The position numbers and the translations under genes are program-made. From contig NZ_BMFV01000016.1 in the NCBI RefSeq assembly GCF_014639255.1, positions 1-64,000 on the forward strand: a stretch of DNA of 64,000 nt, in the 5' to 3' direction. Source of the DNA: Pullulanibacillus pueri (GTDB lineage: Bacteria > Bacillota > Bacilli > Bacillales > Sporolactobacillaceae). Below, in pieces: positions 50,976 through 59,217 of the stretch. The notes below the pieces were generated by a model, which saw only the letters and a list, made by a program, of their open reading frames with translations, was not told the origin of the DNA and ran no database searches. Each line of letters opens with the position of its first letter. The stretch's first letter is position 1.

Positions 50976-51543
50976 ATTTCATTCAAATTATATAATAACA
51001 ATGAAAGATATTGTAAGGGAAGGTAATGATATCTTACATCGACCAACACTGGAAGTGATGGTACCTCCCCCTGAGGAAGATAAGGAAACATTAACTAGTA
51101 TGATGAATTTCTTAAAAAATAGTCAAGACCCCATTCTATCCAAAAAATATAAATTACGTGGAGGAGTTGGATTATCCGCGAATCAGATTGGCTTGAATAA
51201 GCGAATGTTTGTAGCGTATTTCACTGACGAGATGGGGAAAGAACATGAATATACCCTTATTAATCCAAAAATTATTAGCCATTCCGTTTCTATGATTTAC
51301 TTACCACCAAGTGAAGGGTGCCTATCTGTTGATCGAGATATAAATGGGTTCGTACCAAGATATGAGAGAATTAAAGTGAAAGGGTTTAATTTAGAAGGAG
51401 AAGAAATAATATTAAAACTCAATGGCTATTCCTCTATTGTTATTCAACATGAAATAGATCACCTAAATGGAATTATGTTTTATGAGCGTATCAATAAAGA
51501 AAATCCTTTCAAACTACCAGAAAACTGTAAAAGTTTATACTGA
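50968..51543 (+). CDS. def: peptide deformylase, extra phage-borne copy
   Basis: A metalloenzyme that removes formyl from new proteins. Motif 1 is GVGLSANQIG (family GxGLAAxQ, Asn instead of the usual Pro/Thr), motif 2 EGCLSV with the metal Cys, and motif 3 QHEIDHLNG with HExxH. The layout is that of Bacillus-type PDF (PPPEEDKETLTSMMNFLKNS insert). ATG at 50968 overlaps the XRE stop (ATGAATAA), suggesting coupling; ATG at 51001 (MKDIVREG) fits family N-termini equally and gives 180 residues; neither has a good ribosome site. A terminator follows. It is probably an accessory gene, possibly giving resistance to deformylase inhibitors such as actinonin. Confidence 0.85.
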   Translation: MNKFHSNYIITMKDIVREGNDILHRPTLEVMVPPPEEDKETLTSMMNFLKNSQDPILSKKYKLRGGVGLSANQIGLNKRMFVAYFTDEMGKEHEYTLINPKIISHSVSMIYLPPSEGCLSVDRDINGFVPRYERIKVKGFNLEGEEIILKLNGYSSIVIQHEIDHLNGIMFYERINKENPFKLPENCKSLY

Positions 51544-51579
51544 GATCATGCATTAGGTCGGTATTCAAAGTGGGTAAGC

Positions 51580-51606
51580 AATGAGTTGTTGTTTTGACAG
51601 CTCATT
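51580..51606 (+). terminator. terminator of the deformylase transcript
   Basis: AATGAGTTGT pairs with ACAGCTCATT, followed by TTAATTT. Confidence 0.65.
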
Positions 51607-51684
51607 TTAATTTAATAATCATTAAAAAGGAGAAACTAATTATTTAAATCACTGTAATTTTCATACAATGACTAAGGTAATGGT

Positions 51685-51708
51685 GAAGAGGGCCTTTTAA
51701 CCCTCTTC
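51685..51708. terminator. hairpin between convergent transcripts
   Basis: GAAGAGGG (51685-51692) pairs perfectly with CCCTCTTC (51701-51708). It lies beyond the sigma-like gene on the minus strand. Confidence 0.55.
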
Positions 51709-51734
51709 CTGCACTATTTTCCGGTTACTCCTTT

Positions 51735-52148
51735 TTATTTTGGAACCTTTAAATGTTGCAAAGCGGATGAGTGGAGTCTGTGTACGGTTCTCATAGAAAC
51801 ATTAAGGTTGACACAGATTTCTTCCCAGTTAAGAAAGTTAATGTATCGGTAGCGAAGAAGTAGCTTCTCATCCACGTTTTCCATCTGGTTAATCGCTTCA
51901 CGGATATCTGATTTCAGCTTTACTAATCGTTCAACTTCTTGCTGTATTTGTTGCTCCAAATCTATTATTCTAATCACATATTTTTCAAAGGGTGGGTCAG
52001 TACTCTTGGTTCGACTGACTTTTTCCTCAAGAATGGGGGATGAAATACTTCTTGATAGATTTCTTAAGTTTTGCAACTCTTCAAGGTCGGAATTAATCAA
52101 TTCATTCAGGCGATAAGCCTGCTTTAAGAATTCCTTAGCTGTCATCAT
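51735..52148 (-). CDS. DUF1492/ArpU-like late transcription regulator
   Basis: A 137-residue protein. A long coiled coil (about 10-95) is followed by a sigma-region-4-like helix-turn-helix: ENVDEKLLLRYRYINFLNWE, then EICVNLNVSMRTVHRLHSSA. Such proteins activate late genes in Firmicute phages and sit at the end of the replication operon. GGAGGTGG precedes ATG, which overlaps the preceding stop. Confidence 0.8.
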   Translation of the reverse strand: MMTAKEFLKQAYRLNELINSDLEELQNLRNLSRSISSPILEEKVSRTKSTDPPFEKYVIRIIDLEQQIQQEVERLVKLKSDIREAINQMENVDEKLLLRYRYINFLNWEEICVNLNVSMRTVHRLHSSALQHLKVPK

Positions 52149-52366
52149 CGCACCACCTCCTCTTGTAGCTGTTGAATTAACATGTCAGGGTTTAGGGAGG
52201 TGAGAACATTGAACAATCCAGAATGAAAGAAGCGCTCAACCTCACGTTTTGTATATAAAGCAGAATCATTGCGAGGGTGTTTTGCTAATCTTTTCAGTGC
52301 AAAACGATAATCCTTGACTGCCTGTAGAATAATGGCATTTGCCAGTTTTTCAAAAGCGTCCATCAT
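52145..52366 (-). CDS. small conserved phage protein
   Basis: A 73-residue helical protein: FEKLANAIILQAVKDYRFAL, then KRLAKHPRNDSALYTKREVE and RFFHSGLFNVLTSLNPDMLI. It is regularly found between the SNF2 helicase and the DUF1492 regulator in this phage type; no function known. ATG ATG start overlaps the helicase stop. Confidence 0.65.
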   Translation of the reverse strand: MMDAFEKLANAIILQAVKDYRFALKRLAKHPRNDSALYTKREVERFFHSGLFNVLTSLNPDMLIQQLQEEVVR

Positions 52367-53724
52367 ACAACTTCCCTCGCTTTCCCAAGATTTGCTTTGA
52401 CTGCATTGATAAGATCGGATTGTGTCTTTTCCTTTCGTTTCAAGGCTCTCATCACATCTTCATCAATCGTGCCTTTAGTAATAATGTGGTGGATTACCAC
52501 GGTCTCATTTTGTCCTTGTCTCCAAAGTCTCGCATTGATTTGCTGATAGAGTTCCAGACTCCAAGTAAGTCCAAACCAGATAAGCGTTGAACCTCCACTT
52601 TGTAAATTCAAACCGTGTCCAGCCGATGCTGGATGGATAACTGCCACAGAAATATCACCATTATTCCAATCCATGATGTCTTTGGAAGTTTTAATTTCTT
52701 TGACATTGTATTTTGCTTTAATACGCTTTAAATCGTGATTATACCAATAGGCAATAAGCACAGGTTTGCCGTTTGCACCTTCAATTAGATCCTCAATAGC
52801 ATCTAGCTTGCGGTCGTGAATAATATGAGGATTTTTATCATCATCGTAGATTGCACCATTTGCCATTTGCAGGAGTTTCCCTGAAAGGACGGCTGCGTTC
52901 ATGGCATCAATCTCCTTATCAGCAAATTCAAGAACCATCTCTTCACGAAAGTGATCATATACTGATTGTTCTTTGTCATTTAGATACACAGGCACTTCAT
53001 TGATCATGCATTCTGGCATTTTCAGAAAATCCACTGATTTCATGGAAATGGTGATATCCGAAATGAGCCGATATATGGCATCTTCAGCACCTGGCAATGG
53101 TTTATATGAAAATACAATCTGCTGATTACGTTTATCCGGTGTAAAGAAGGAATTGCGGTAGTGAGTGATGTACCTGCCGAGTCTTTTACCCATGTCAAGG
53201 ATACGAAACTCTGCCCACAAATCCATTAACCCATTACTGGAAGGTGTACCCGTAAGACCCACAATTCGTTTTGCCCTCGGCCTTACTTTTAGTAAACTTT
53301 TAAATCTTTTTGCACCATAGGACTTAAAGGATGATAGTTCATCAATGACCATCATATCGAAATTAAAAGGGATACCACTTTTGTTTACCAACCAATCAAC
53401 ATTTTCTCTGTTTATAAGATAGACACTTGCAGGTTTCCTAAGAGCCGCCAATCGCTCCTGTTCTGTGCCGATGGCTACCGAAAACTCTAGCCCTTTTAAA
53501 TGCTCCCACTTATTTATCTCAGCTGGCCAAGTATCCCTAGCTACTCGAAGTGGGGCAATGACCAGAACCTTTCCAATTTCAAAACGATCAAGACACAGGT
53601 CGAATATAGCAGTTAGAGTAATGACGCTTTTGCCAAGACCCATTTCTAAAAACACCGCAGCAATGGGATGCTCTAGAATGAAGTTCGTTGCATAGGTCTG
53701 ATATTTATGAGGATTGTATTTCAC
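52363..53724 (-). CDS. SNF2-family DEAD/H-box helicase
   Basis: A 453-residue superfamily 2 ATPase. Motifs: Q-like YNPHKYQTYATNFILEHP, I MGLGKSVITLTAIFDL, II VIDELSS (DEL variant), III GLTGTPSSNGLMDLW, IV-V VAVIHPASAGHGLNLQSGGS and VI QQINARLWRQGQNETVVIHH. It likely remodels DNA-protein complexes in phage replication. GTG at 53724 follows GGAGGG and overlaps the VRR-NUC gene end. Confidence 0.9.
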   Translation of the reverse strand: MKYNPHKYQTYATNFILEHPIAAVFLEMGLGKSVITLTAIFDLCLDRFEIGKVLVIAPLRVARDTWPAEINKWEHLKGLEFSVAIGTEQERLAALRKPASVYLINRENVDWLVNKSGIPFNFDMMVIDELSSFKSYGAKRFKSLLKVRPRAKRIVGLTGTPSSNGLMDLWAEFRILDMGKRLGRYITHYRNSFFTPDKRNQQIVFSYKPLPGAEDAIYRLISDITISMKSVDFLKMPECMINEVPVYLNDKEQSVYDHFREEMVLEFADKEIDAMNAAVLSGKLLQMANGAIYDDDKNPHIIHDRKLDAIEDLIEGANGKPVLIAYWYNHDLKRIKAKYNVKEIKTSKDIMDWNNGDISVAVIHPASAGHGLNLQSGGSTLIWFGLTWSLELYQQINARLWRQGQNETVVIHHIITKGTIDEDVMRALKRKEKTQSDLINAVKANLGKAREVV

Positions 53725-53986
53725 CGAGTATCCCTCCAATCTGCTTAACATCATCAATGACATAGCAGGCAAAGCCTAACTTCTGTAATTGCTTTATTCT
53801 TCTAATCTGTAACAGTCGAGGTTTCTTCCCGGGAGCCTTTAATTCCACAAATGCCATCTTCCCATGTGGTAAAAGCACCAGGCGATCTGGCATCCCATCT
53901 AAACCTGGGCTAACAAACTTCGCAGCAATGCCTCCCATCTTTTTTACCTCAGTCACCAGTTTCTTTTCGATATATTTTTCAAGCAT
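53705..53986 (-). CDS. VRR-NUC domain nuclease
   Basis: A 93-residue minimal PD-(D/E)XK nuclease: EKKLVTEVKKMGGIAAKFVS, then PGLDGMPDRLVLLPHGKMAF and VELKAPGKKPRLLQIRRIKQ, giving the D...E-x-K catalytic set. It acts with the adjacent SNF2 helicase in phage recombination or replication. GGGAGGTATTT precedes ATG. Confidence 0.88.
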   Translation of the reverse strand: MLEKYIEKKLVTEVKKMGGIAAKFVSPGLDGMPDRLVLLPHGKMAFVELKAPGKKPRLLQIRRIKQLQKLGFACYVIDDVKQIGGILGEIQSS

Positions 53987-54205
53987 AAATACCTCCCATG
54001 TAAAAAGGCTCGGAACAAGAAAACAACTTTGACCCAATTTTCCTATACGCGCGTGTATGCGTGTATGCACAGGCTACTATTACTTCTTTTTATTATTTAT
54101 AAATAAATAGGTTACTTCTTGTTCCACTTGTTCCGAACCGTTGATTTTCCTTTTCATTACTAACTTTAGGGAAATAACAAGTATGGGAACAAGGTAAGAT
54201 ACAAC
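53987..54205. other. non-coding gap, candidate replication origin
   Basis: Between the VapE-type primase and VRR-NUC genes lie GCGTGTATGCGTGTATGC direct repeats (about 54052-54069), an AT-rich segment (TTATTATTTATAAATAAATA, about 54091-54110) and TTGTTCC repeats. TCGGAACAAG (54010-54019) is repeated inverted at 54127-54136. Direct repeats next to an AT-rich block beside a primase gene suggest an origin, but nothing proves it. Confidence 0.35.
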
Positions 54206-56572
54206 TTAGCGTTGTTCCTCGACTCGGGAATAAGCTCGTTGCTTTCCGTAGACAGGAAACGTTACAACACCATTCTTGTTCCCAGTGTACTTGTTCCACT
54301 CACTGATCTTTCTCATAATGGCACCGATGGCATAGGAATCTGAAGGCTTTAGCAATGATGCCTCTTTACCGAAACACTCACACCAAATTTCCATATTACA
54401 AACAAGGGTCCTTTTTACTGTTCCAACACGGGTGCCGCCGCCAAATTCGCTACCGCCAAGGAAATTTCTACGCTCGTACAAAGACATCGTGTCCCAATCA
54501 TCCGGCAAGAGCGTATCTAGATAGGTACGAACCAGTCCTTCTCGTTCATCTGTTTCCATCGCATCTGCCTGTTCACTCGTCGCCATGGATACATCATCAC
54601 CTTCAAGGTAGAGTTTTTCGCCCTTCTCATAAAGCACTAGTGCTTCTGCCCAAATCTGCTGTACTTCCTCTTTGGTCATCTGCCAAGCTTTCTTTTTACC
54701 GTTACCGTTAATGCGGACTGGCCAAAATCTGCGGTTGCCCGTGATATCTCGAAGAAATCCACTTTCTGCATTCGTTGAACCTACAATTACACACTGACGG
54801 GGATGGCTTTCGACGTTGACCCCATAACTGGCACGGTATTTATCATCCGCCCTTGAAATAAAGGACTTCACAATCTCCACATCCGTCTTACGCATTCCAG
54901 CAAGCTCACCGAGTTCCAACAACCAATATCCTTGAAGTTTTTCAGCACCTGATTTATCTTTCATGTCCGTAATGGTCAAACTGTCTGAAAACCAATCTCC
55001 GGCAAGCTTAGCAAAGAAGGTTGACTTACCGATGCCTTGAGGACCATTTAAGATAAGAACACTATCAAACTTTGTGCCTGGTCTATAAATACGGGCTACC
55101 GCCGCAACCATCGTTTTGCGAATAATTGCCTTTGTGTAGGAATTATCTGTTGCACCGAAATAATCAATGAGTAGATTTTCTACTCGGCTAATACCATCCC
55201 ATTTTGGCAGGGAGTCTAGGTACTCCTTAACAGGATGGTAGGCTCGTTCTGATGCTACCGCTACCACAGCATCCTTGGTCTTGGTAGGAGAATAGACCCC
55301 GTATTTGCTGCTTAAGTACACCTTAAGAAGTGCGTTATCCGAATCATTCCAACCCGCCTTAATCTGGTCCCAAGGCAGACCACCTTTGGCATCAATACCA
55401 TCACGATGGCAGTTGAAAGCGATATGCTGTAAATCTTCATCATGCCGAATAATCAGAACGATGTTATCCAGTGTGTCTTTTATCCGACCTTGCTTATCTA
55501 GTTCCAAACCTGTCTGCCAATCCTCAGCACTAAACTCCTCTTCAGCCTGAGCCTGCCTTTCCTTTGCGAACTCAGCTTTTACCGCTTCATCTTTTATAGA
55601 AAACTCGCACATTGCCACAAAAGACGGCATCCTACCAGGAGCCGTAGTCGTGGAAGCTCTATCATCTAAAGAGCCGAATTTATGAATACGAACAAGGTCA
55701 AAAGCATTAAGGAGCAGGCCGCTTGCTGGGTCGGTGGCATGGTGGCTGTATGCAAATTTATCATCATAGATAATCACACCCGCACTACTGTCAGCTGGAA
55801 TATAGTCATAGCGCCCTTCCATAGCAGATGGTGCATAAACGGAACCTAAGAATTTCTCAATTGCTTCATGAACGGAGTAAGCACGACAGAAAGTTCCTAC
55901 CACACCTTCTTTTAAAAGCGGATCGGCTTGTTCTTTAAGACTACGATTAATAACCTCAGACTGCCTACTTGATACGGGCCAAGTTGATGTATCGTGCCAG
56001 TTTTCATATTTTGAAAGATAAATATTCGGGTCAAGTAATGCTCCATCCTGTTCTTCATAGACAAATTCACCATTAGAGGAAGTGGATGGCCAATACATAA
56101 GGCGATGCGCCTCATAGGTTGTATCATCGAAAAGGTCAATACCAAATTCTTTTGCCACCATACGTCCAACAGCTGCATATTCTTCTTCGCTGATCTCACG
56201 AGCAAGGGGAACGATAAGTCTAAGTCTCGGATTTTCTGGTGTGTGCTTATGAGTGGAGTAAACACAACATTTGTAGTCGAAAAGCATACTGATTTGCTCC
56301 CAAATATCTGGTCTACCGTAATCCATATCAAGGGTAAGCAAAGAACGGCATAAAACATTGCCCTTCTTTCGCCTTCCTTCTTTTAAATGTCCTCCGACAA
56401 AGCCGCCCACGTCTTTGATATCATCTTGCTGGCCTTTTTTAAGTTTCCGATATTCTTCTACCGTTTCAGTGGTACGTTGGGTTGTCTTTACACGGGAGCA
56501 AAAATTCTCCCAGGAGATATCTTTGTTTTTCCATTTCCTATCCATCCGGCTATTGCCCACTGCAATTTTCAT
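54206..56572 (-). CDS. VapE-type primase-helicase (P4/D5-like replication protein)
   Basis: A 788-residue replication protein. The N-terminal half carries a primase-like fold (RSLLTLDMDYGRPDIWEQIS and LRLIVPLAREISEEEYAAVG). The C-terminal half is a VirE/VapE superfamily 3-like ATPase with GPQGIGKSTFFAKLAGDWFS, then LELGELAGMRKTDVEIVKSF, RASYGVNVESHPRQCVIVGS and ITGNRRFWPVRI. It initiates and unwinds phage DNA. Its ATG overlaps the upstream TGA. Confidence 0.88.
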   Translation of the reverse strand: MKIAVGNSRMDRKWKNKDISWENFCSRVKTTQRTTETVEEYRKLKKGQQDDIKDVGGFVGGHLKEGRRKKGNVLCRSLLTLDMDYGRPDIWEQISMLFDYKCCVYSTHKHTPENPRLRLIVPLAREISEEEYAAVGRMVAKEFGIDLFDDTTYEAHRLMYWPSTSSNGEFVYEEQDGALLDPNIYLSKYENWHDTSTWPVSSRQSEVINRSLKEQADPLLKEGVVGTFCRAYSVHEAIEKFLGSVYAPSAMEGRYDYIPADSSAGVIIYDDKFAYSHHATDPASGLLLNAFDLVRIHKFGSLDDRASTTTAPGRMPSFVAMCEFSIKDEAVKAEFAKERQAQAEEEFSAEDWQTGLELDKQGRIKDTLDNIVLIIRHDEDLQHIAFNCHRDGIDAKGGLPWDQIKAGWNDSDNALLKVYLSSKYGVYSPTKTKDAVVAVASERAYHPVKEYLDSLPKWDGISRVENLLIDYFGATDNSYTKAIIRKTMVAAVARIYRPGTKFDSVLILNGPQGIGKSTFFAKLAGDWFSDSLTITDMKDKSGAEKLQGYWLLELGELAGMRKTDVEIVKSFISRADDKYRASYGVNVESHPRQCVIVGSTNAESGFLRDITGNRRFWPVRINGNGKKKAWQMTKEEVQQIWAEALVLYEKGEKLYLEGDDVSMATSEQADAMETDEREGLVRTYLDTLLPDDWDTMSLYERRNFLGGSEFGGGTRVGTVKRTLVCNMEIWCECFGKEASLLKPSDSYAIGAIMRKISEWNKYTGNKNGVVTFPVYGKQRAYSRVEEQR

Positions 56573-57003
56573 AAGCTTTCAACCTCCTCATGCCCTGGAC
56601 TAAAATACCTGACCGTTTGTCTGCGTTTCTTGGCTACTTCAATTTCCCTCGCCATACCGCTTGAGATGGTATTGCCCAGCACCCACACCTCTGAGCATTT
56701 ACCCATAAGCACGATGTCCATAAATATGGCAAGCTCTCGTTCCTCTGGGTTTTCATCATCCATAAACTGCGGAAACATAAGATGGGGAGCAATCGGAATA
56801 CAGTTTTGGTCTAAGGCAAACCTGCAAAAACTGCGAGCCTTTTTAATGTTTCCTTCTACATCACCGGAATAGGGAGAACAGATATATACAAGCGGCTTAA
56901 AGGCAGATTTTTTCTCTGCCTTTTCCTTTCTCATTATGTTGGTTAGTGCTTCATGGGGAGTTGGGTCATGGTACCCTTCATGGTTAAATTTGTTGATTCC
57001 CAT
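56569..57003 (-). CDS. DUF4406 nucleoside-2-deoxyribosyltransferase-like protein
   Basis: A 144-residue protein. The DUF4406 part is PLVYICSPYSGDVEGNIKKA, RFALDQNCIPIAPHLMFPQF, then LMGKCSEVWVLGNTISSGMA and REIEVAKKRRQTVRYFS. The fold is that of nucleoside deoxyribosyltransferases and it may bind nucleotides; phage role unknown. ATG at 57003 overlaps the antirepressor stop (TAATG). Confidence 0.8.
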   Translation of the reverse strand: MGINKFNHEGYHDPTPHEALTNIMRKEKAEKKSAFKPLVYICSPYSGDVEGNIKKARSFCRFALDQNCIPIAPHLMFPQFMDDENPEERELAIFMDIVLMGKCSEVWVLGNTISSGMAREIEVAKKRRQTVRYFSPGHEEVESL

Positions 57004-57755
57004 TACACACCCTCCATTTCTATCTGCGGCAAAATACCATCTGCCTTCAACAGTTCGTAAATGAAGAGTCTGCCTTTTTGAGTCCAATATGTATGGACTT
57101 TTGTATGCTGTTGCCCGTTACTGCCAAGGTAGCTATGAGTCTTAGTGCTGGTGTAACCTTTTTCCGCATACTTCTGATATAAAAGCCAAATGCCGCCTTG
57201 TTTAAATTGGATGCCCTTTTTATTAAGATAGCGGTTCATCCAAATAGCTGACTTACCGTAATCTTTGGCGATTGCTGATGTGGAAATGAGGTCTTTACAA
57301 TTTAAAACCACATCGTAATAAGACACTTTCGGTTTCATTTCTGCAATTTGCTGATTCTGAACAGCAACCGTACCTTCAAGCACTTTATTTTGATTCCTTA
57401 CTTGAGTTAATTGTTGATTAGCAAACTGTAATGCCCTTGCCATGATTGCCTCTGGGGAATTCCATCTTCTTTCAATTTCAAGAAAGTATTGGCGGCACTC
57501 TTTCCCTTTTGGAGTACGCTGTATCATGCATAGCTCTTTTGCCATGTCAATTGTTAACTGATGGTCTATGCTTGGTCTGCCTCCAGTACTTTCGCTCAAA
57601 AATGAGCTAAAGTCTGACCCTTCCTCAAATCCGTACTCACACATTCTTGGAAACCAATCTTTATAAGCGGTCTTTACTTCCAAGGCTTCATGTAGATCAC
57701 GACCGAGTACTGTTGGTCGTTGACTTTCATAATTGATTTTTACTAATTCTTCCAT
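57003..57755 (-). CDS. phage antirepressor with AntA and KilAC domains
   Basis: A 250-residue regulator. N-terminal AntA/AntB-like domain: RPTVLGRDLHEALEVKTAYK, then WFPRMCEYGFEEGSDFSSFL, GGRPSIDHQLTIDMAKELCM. A coiled coil (about 118-150) is followed by the KilAC DNA-binding domain (ISTSAIAKDYGKSAIWMNRY, YTSTKTHSYLGSNGQQHTKV, TYWTQKGRLFIYELL). It counteracts the CI-type repressor during induction. AGGAGG precedes ATG at 57755, and a copy of the phage leader element precedes it. Confidence 0.88.
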   Translation of the reverse strand: MEELVKINYESQRPTVLGRDLHEALEVKTAYKDWFPRMCEYGFEEGSDFSSFLSESTGGRPSIDHQLTIDMAKELCMIQRTPKGKECRQYFLEIERRWNSPEAIMARALQFANQQLTQVRNQNKVLEGTVAVQNQQIAEMKPKVSYYDVVLNCKDLISTSAIAKDYGKSAIWMNRYLNKKGIQFKQGGIWLLYQKYAEKGYTSTKTHSYLGSNGQQHTKVHTYWTQKGRLFIYELLKADGILPQIEMEGV

Positions 57756-57794
57756 ACGAATTACCTCCTGCAATATAGTCAGAGGAAAGTTCCT

Positions 57795-57849
57795 CTACCT
57801 AATAGCCACAGGAGGTAATGATTGTTGAGGATTTTAAAAAAATTAATTA
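57795..57849 (-). repeat. phage leader element, copy 2
   Basis: On the minus strand: AATTAATTTTTTTAAAATCC, then TCAACAATCATTACCTCCTG and TGGCTATTAGGTAGAGG, upstream of the antirepressor. It matches copy 1 over the AATTAATT flank and TATTAGGTAG. Confidence 0.75.
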
Positions 57850-57963
57850 GGCATTCTGATTATCGTGTGGAATTTGTGTATTAATATAGATTTATAGATT
57901 GATTCAGCAGTTTTTCACTTCAACAAACGGGCTATTTATCAGAAGAAGTTATAAAATAAATAA

Positions 57964-57995
57964 AACCCCCCAATCTAAGGAAGATTGAGAGGTTA
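57964..57995 (-). terminator. terminator after the inserted methyltransferase gene
   Basis: On the minus strand AACCTCTCAATCT pairs with AGATTGGGGGGTT (two mismatches), followed by TTATTT. Confidence 0.7.
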
Positions 57996-58015
57996 GTTGG
58001 CATTTCACTTTATAA

Positions 58016-58933
58016 TTATTTTTTTACAGCATGGATGTAATGAATTGTTTCGAATGCAGACAAATAATCTGAACGATCACCAAAGAATTGATTATTAATA
58101 GTAGCAGGTGATAAATGTTCATAAATAAGTAAACCTGAGTTTTCTAACATTTTCTCTATTTCATCAAAAGTAAAACATGATTTCATTGGCTCACCGCCAG
58201 TTGAAGCCAATTTAACCATATTTTGAACTCTATTAGACATTCCTTTTTCTTCAAAAAGTTTGTCATCTGCATAATCAAAAACGATAGAACTTCCTGATGG
58301 TACTTTGGTAAATAATGTATTTATCAAAGTGGAATTTTCCTCTTTTGTTAAATAATAAGATACACCTAAAAGACTAAAGAAAGTTTTTTTGTTAAGCATA
58401 AAGCCTTCTTCGACAAGATTTTGAATAGTAAATTCTTTGGTGAAATCCATTGAAACAAAATGAAGATTATCTGGAATTTGATAATTGGCATTTGCTAATC
58501 TTATCTTTTTAAAGTCTTGAGTGGCTGGATAATCAACTTCAAATATTTCTAAGCTGTTATTTAGTTCGCTATGTCGGAAACAAAAGGTATCTAACCCAGC
58601 TCCTAGAATGACATACTGTTTCACACCTAGTAACATTTCATGAAATAATACATTTTCGCAATAGGCAGCACGTGCTAAAGTAATTGGAGAAAGTTGTACT
58701 TGCGTAATCCATTTTAATATTTCATCCGGCTGATCCTGAAACTTCATTGCAATTTCTTTATTAAAGAATGAAATTCCTTTAATCATGTTTTCACGAATAT
58801 CTGAAAATTCCTTTTGAGTAATTAGATCCTTTGCAATAAAATCATCAAAAATTTTGGGTGTATCATATTGACTATGGTATGCTCGACCGAAGGCTGATAT
58901 TAAGGAAGTTAAACTTGATTCATTCTTCTTCAT
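58016..58933 (-). CDS. LCM/PPM1-type SAM-dependent methyltransferase
   Basis: A 305-residue O-methyltransferase-like protein. Family blocks: ITLARAAYCENVLFHEMLLG, then KQYVILGAGLDTFCFRHSEL (the AGLDTR-type SAM motif, here Phe-Cys replaces Arg), IFEVDYPATQDFKKIRL, and GVSYYLTKEENSTLINTLF. Related enzymes make polyketide and small-molecule methyl esters or ethers. It is inserted between the antirepressor and DNA polymerase genes with its own promoter, leader hairpin and terminator, so it is a cargo gene. AATGGGAGG precedes ATG. Confidence 0.8.
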   Translation of the reverse strand: MKKNESSLTSLISAFGRAYHSQYDTPKIFDDFIAKDLITQKEFSDIRENMIKGISFFNKEIAMKFQDQPDEILKWITQVQLSPITLARAAYCENVLFHEMLLGVKQYVILGAGLDTFCFRHSELNNSLEIFEVDYPATQDFKKIRLANANYQIPDNLHFVSMDFTKEFTIQNLVEEGFMLNKKTFFSLLGVSYYLTKEENSTLINTLFTKVPSGSSIVFDYADDKLFEEKGMSNRVQNMVKLASTGGEPMKSCFTFDEIEKMLENSGLLIYEHLSPATINNQFFGDRSDYLSAFETIHYIHAVKK

Positions 58934-58956
58934 AAATTAATCCTCCCATTTAACAA

Positions 58957-58988
58957 AATAAGATTCCCCTGGCCAGGAGAATCTTATT
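58957..58988 (-). terminator. attenuator-like hairpin in the methyltransferase leader
   Basis: AATAAGATTC pairs with GAATCTTATT plus an inner CCT/AGG; on the minus strand TTATTTTG follows. It lies between the promoter and the ribosome binding site, about 25 nt before the gene, so it can control read-through. Confidence 0.65.
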
Positions 58989-59013
58989 ATACACAAATTT
59001 AATTTAACTGTAA

Positions 59014-59042
59014 ATTATAGCACAAATAAATTTATTTGTCAA
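59014..59042 (-). promoter_or_regulatory. promoter of the inserted methyltransferase with operator-like palindrome
   Basis: On the minus strand TTGACA (59037-59042), 17 bp, TATAAT (59014-59019): a perfect consensus. The spacer carries CAAATAAATTTATTTG, a 16-bp perfect palindrome (59022-59037) that could be a repressor site. Confidence 0.85.
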
Positions 59043-59217
59043 TAAAAGCGATTTGTTTTTTTAATAATAAATCTACTTGTAGAGGTGGTCTTATTTGCAG
59101 TCTTAATAAACTGCGTTAAATAAGCAAACCAAATATAGTGCTATCCTGTTTTCGTTATTTAAAAGTTGAAGGTCTTTTTAATCTTTTTCCACAAGATAAT
59201 CCGAATACCCAATTTAT

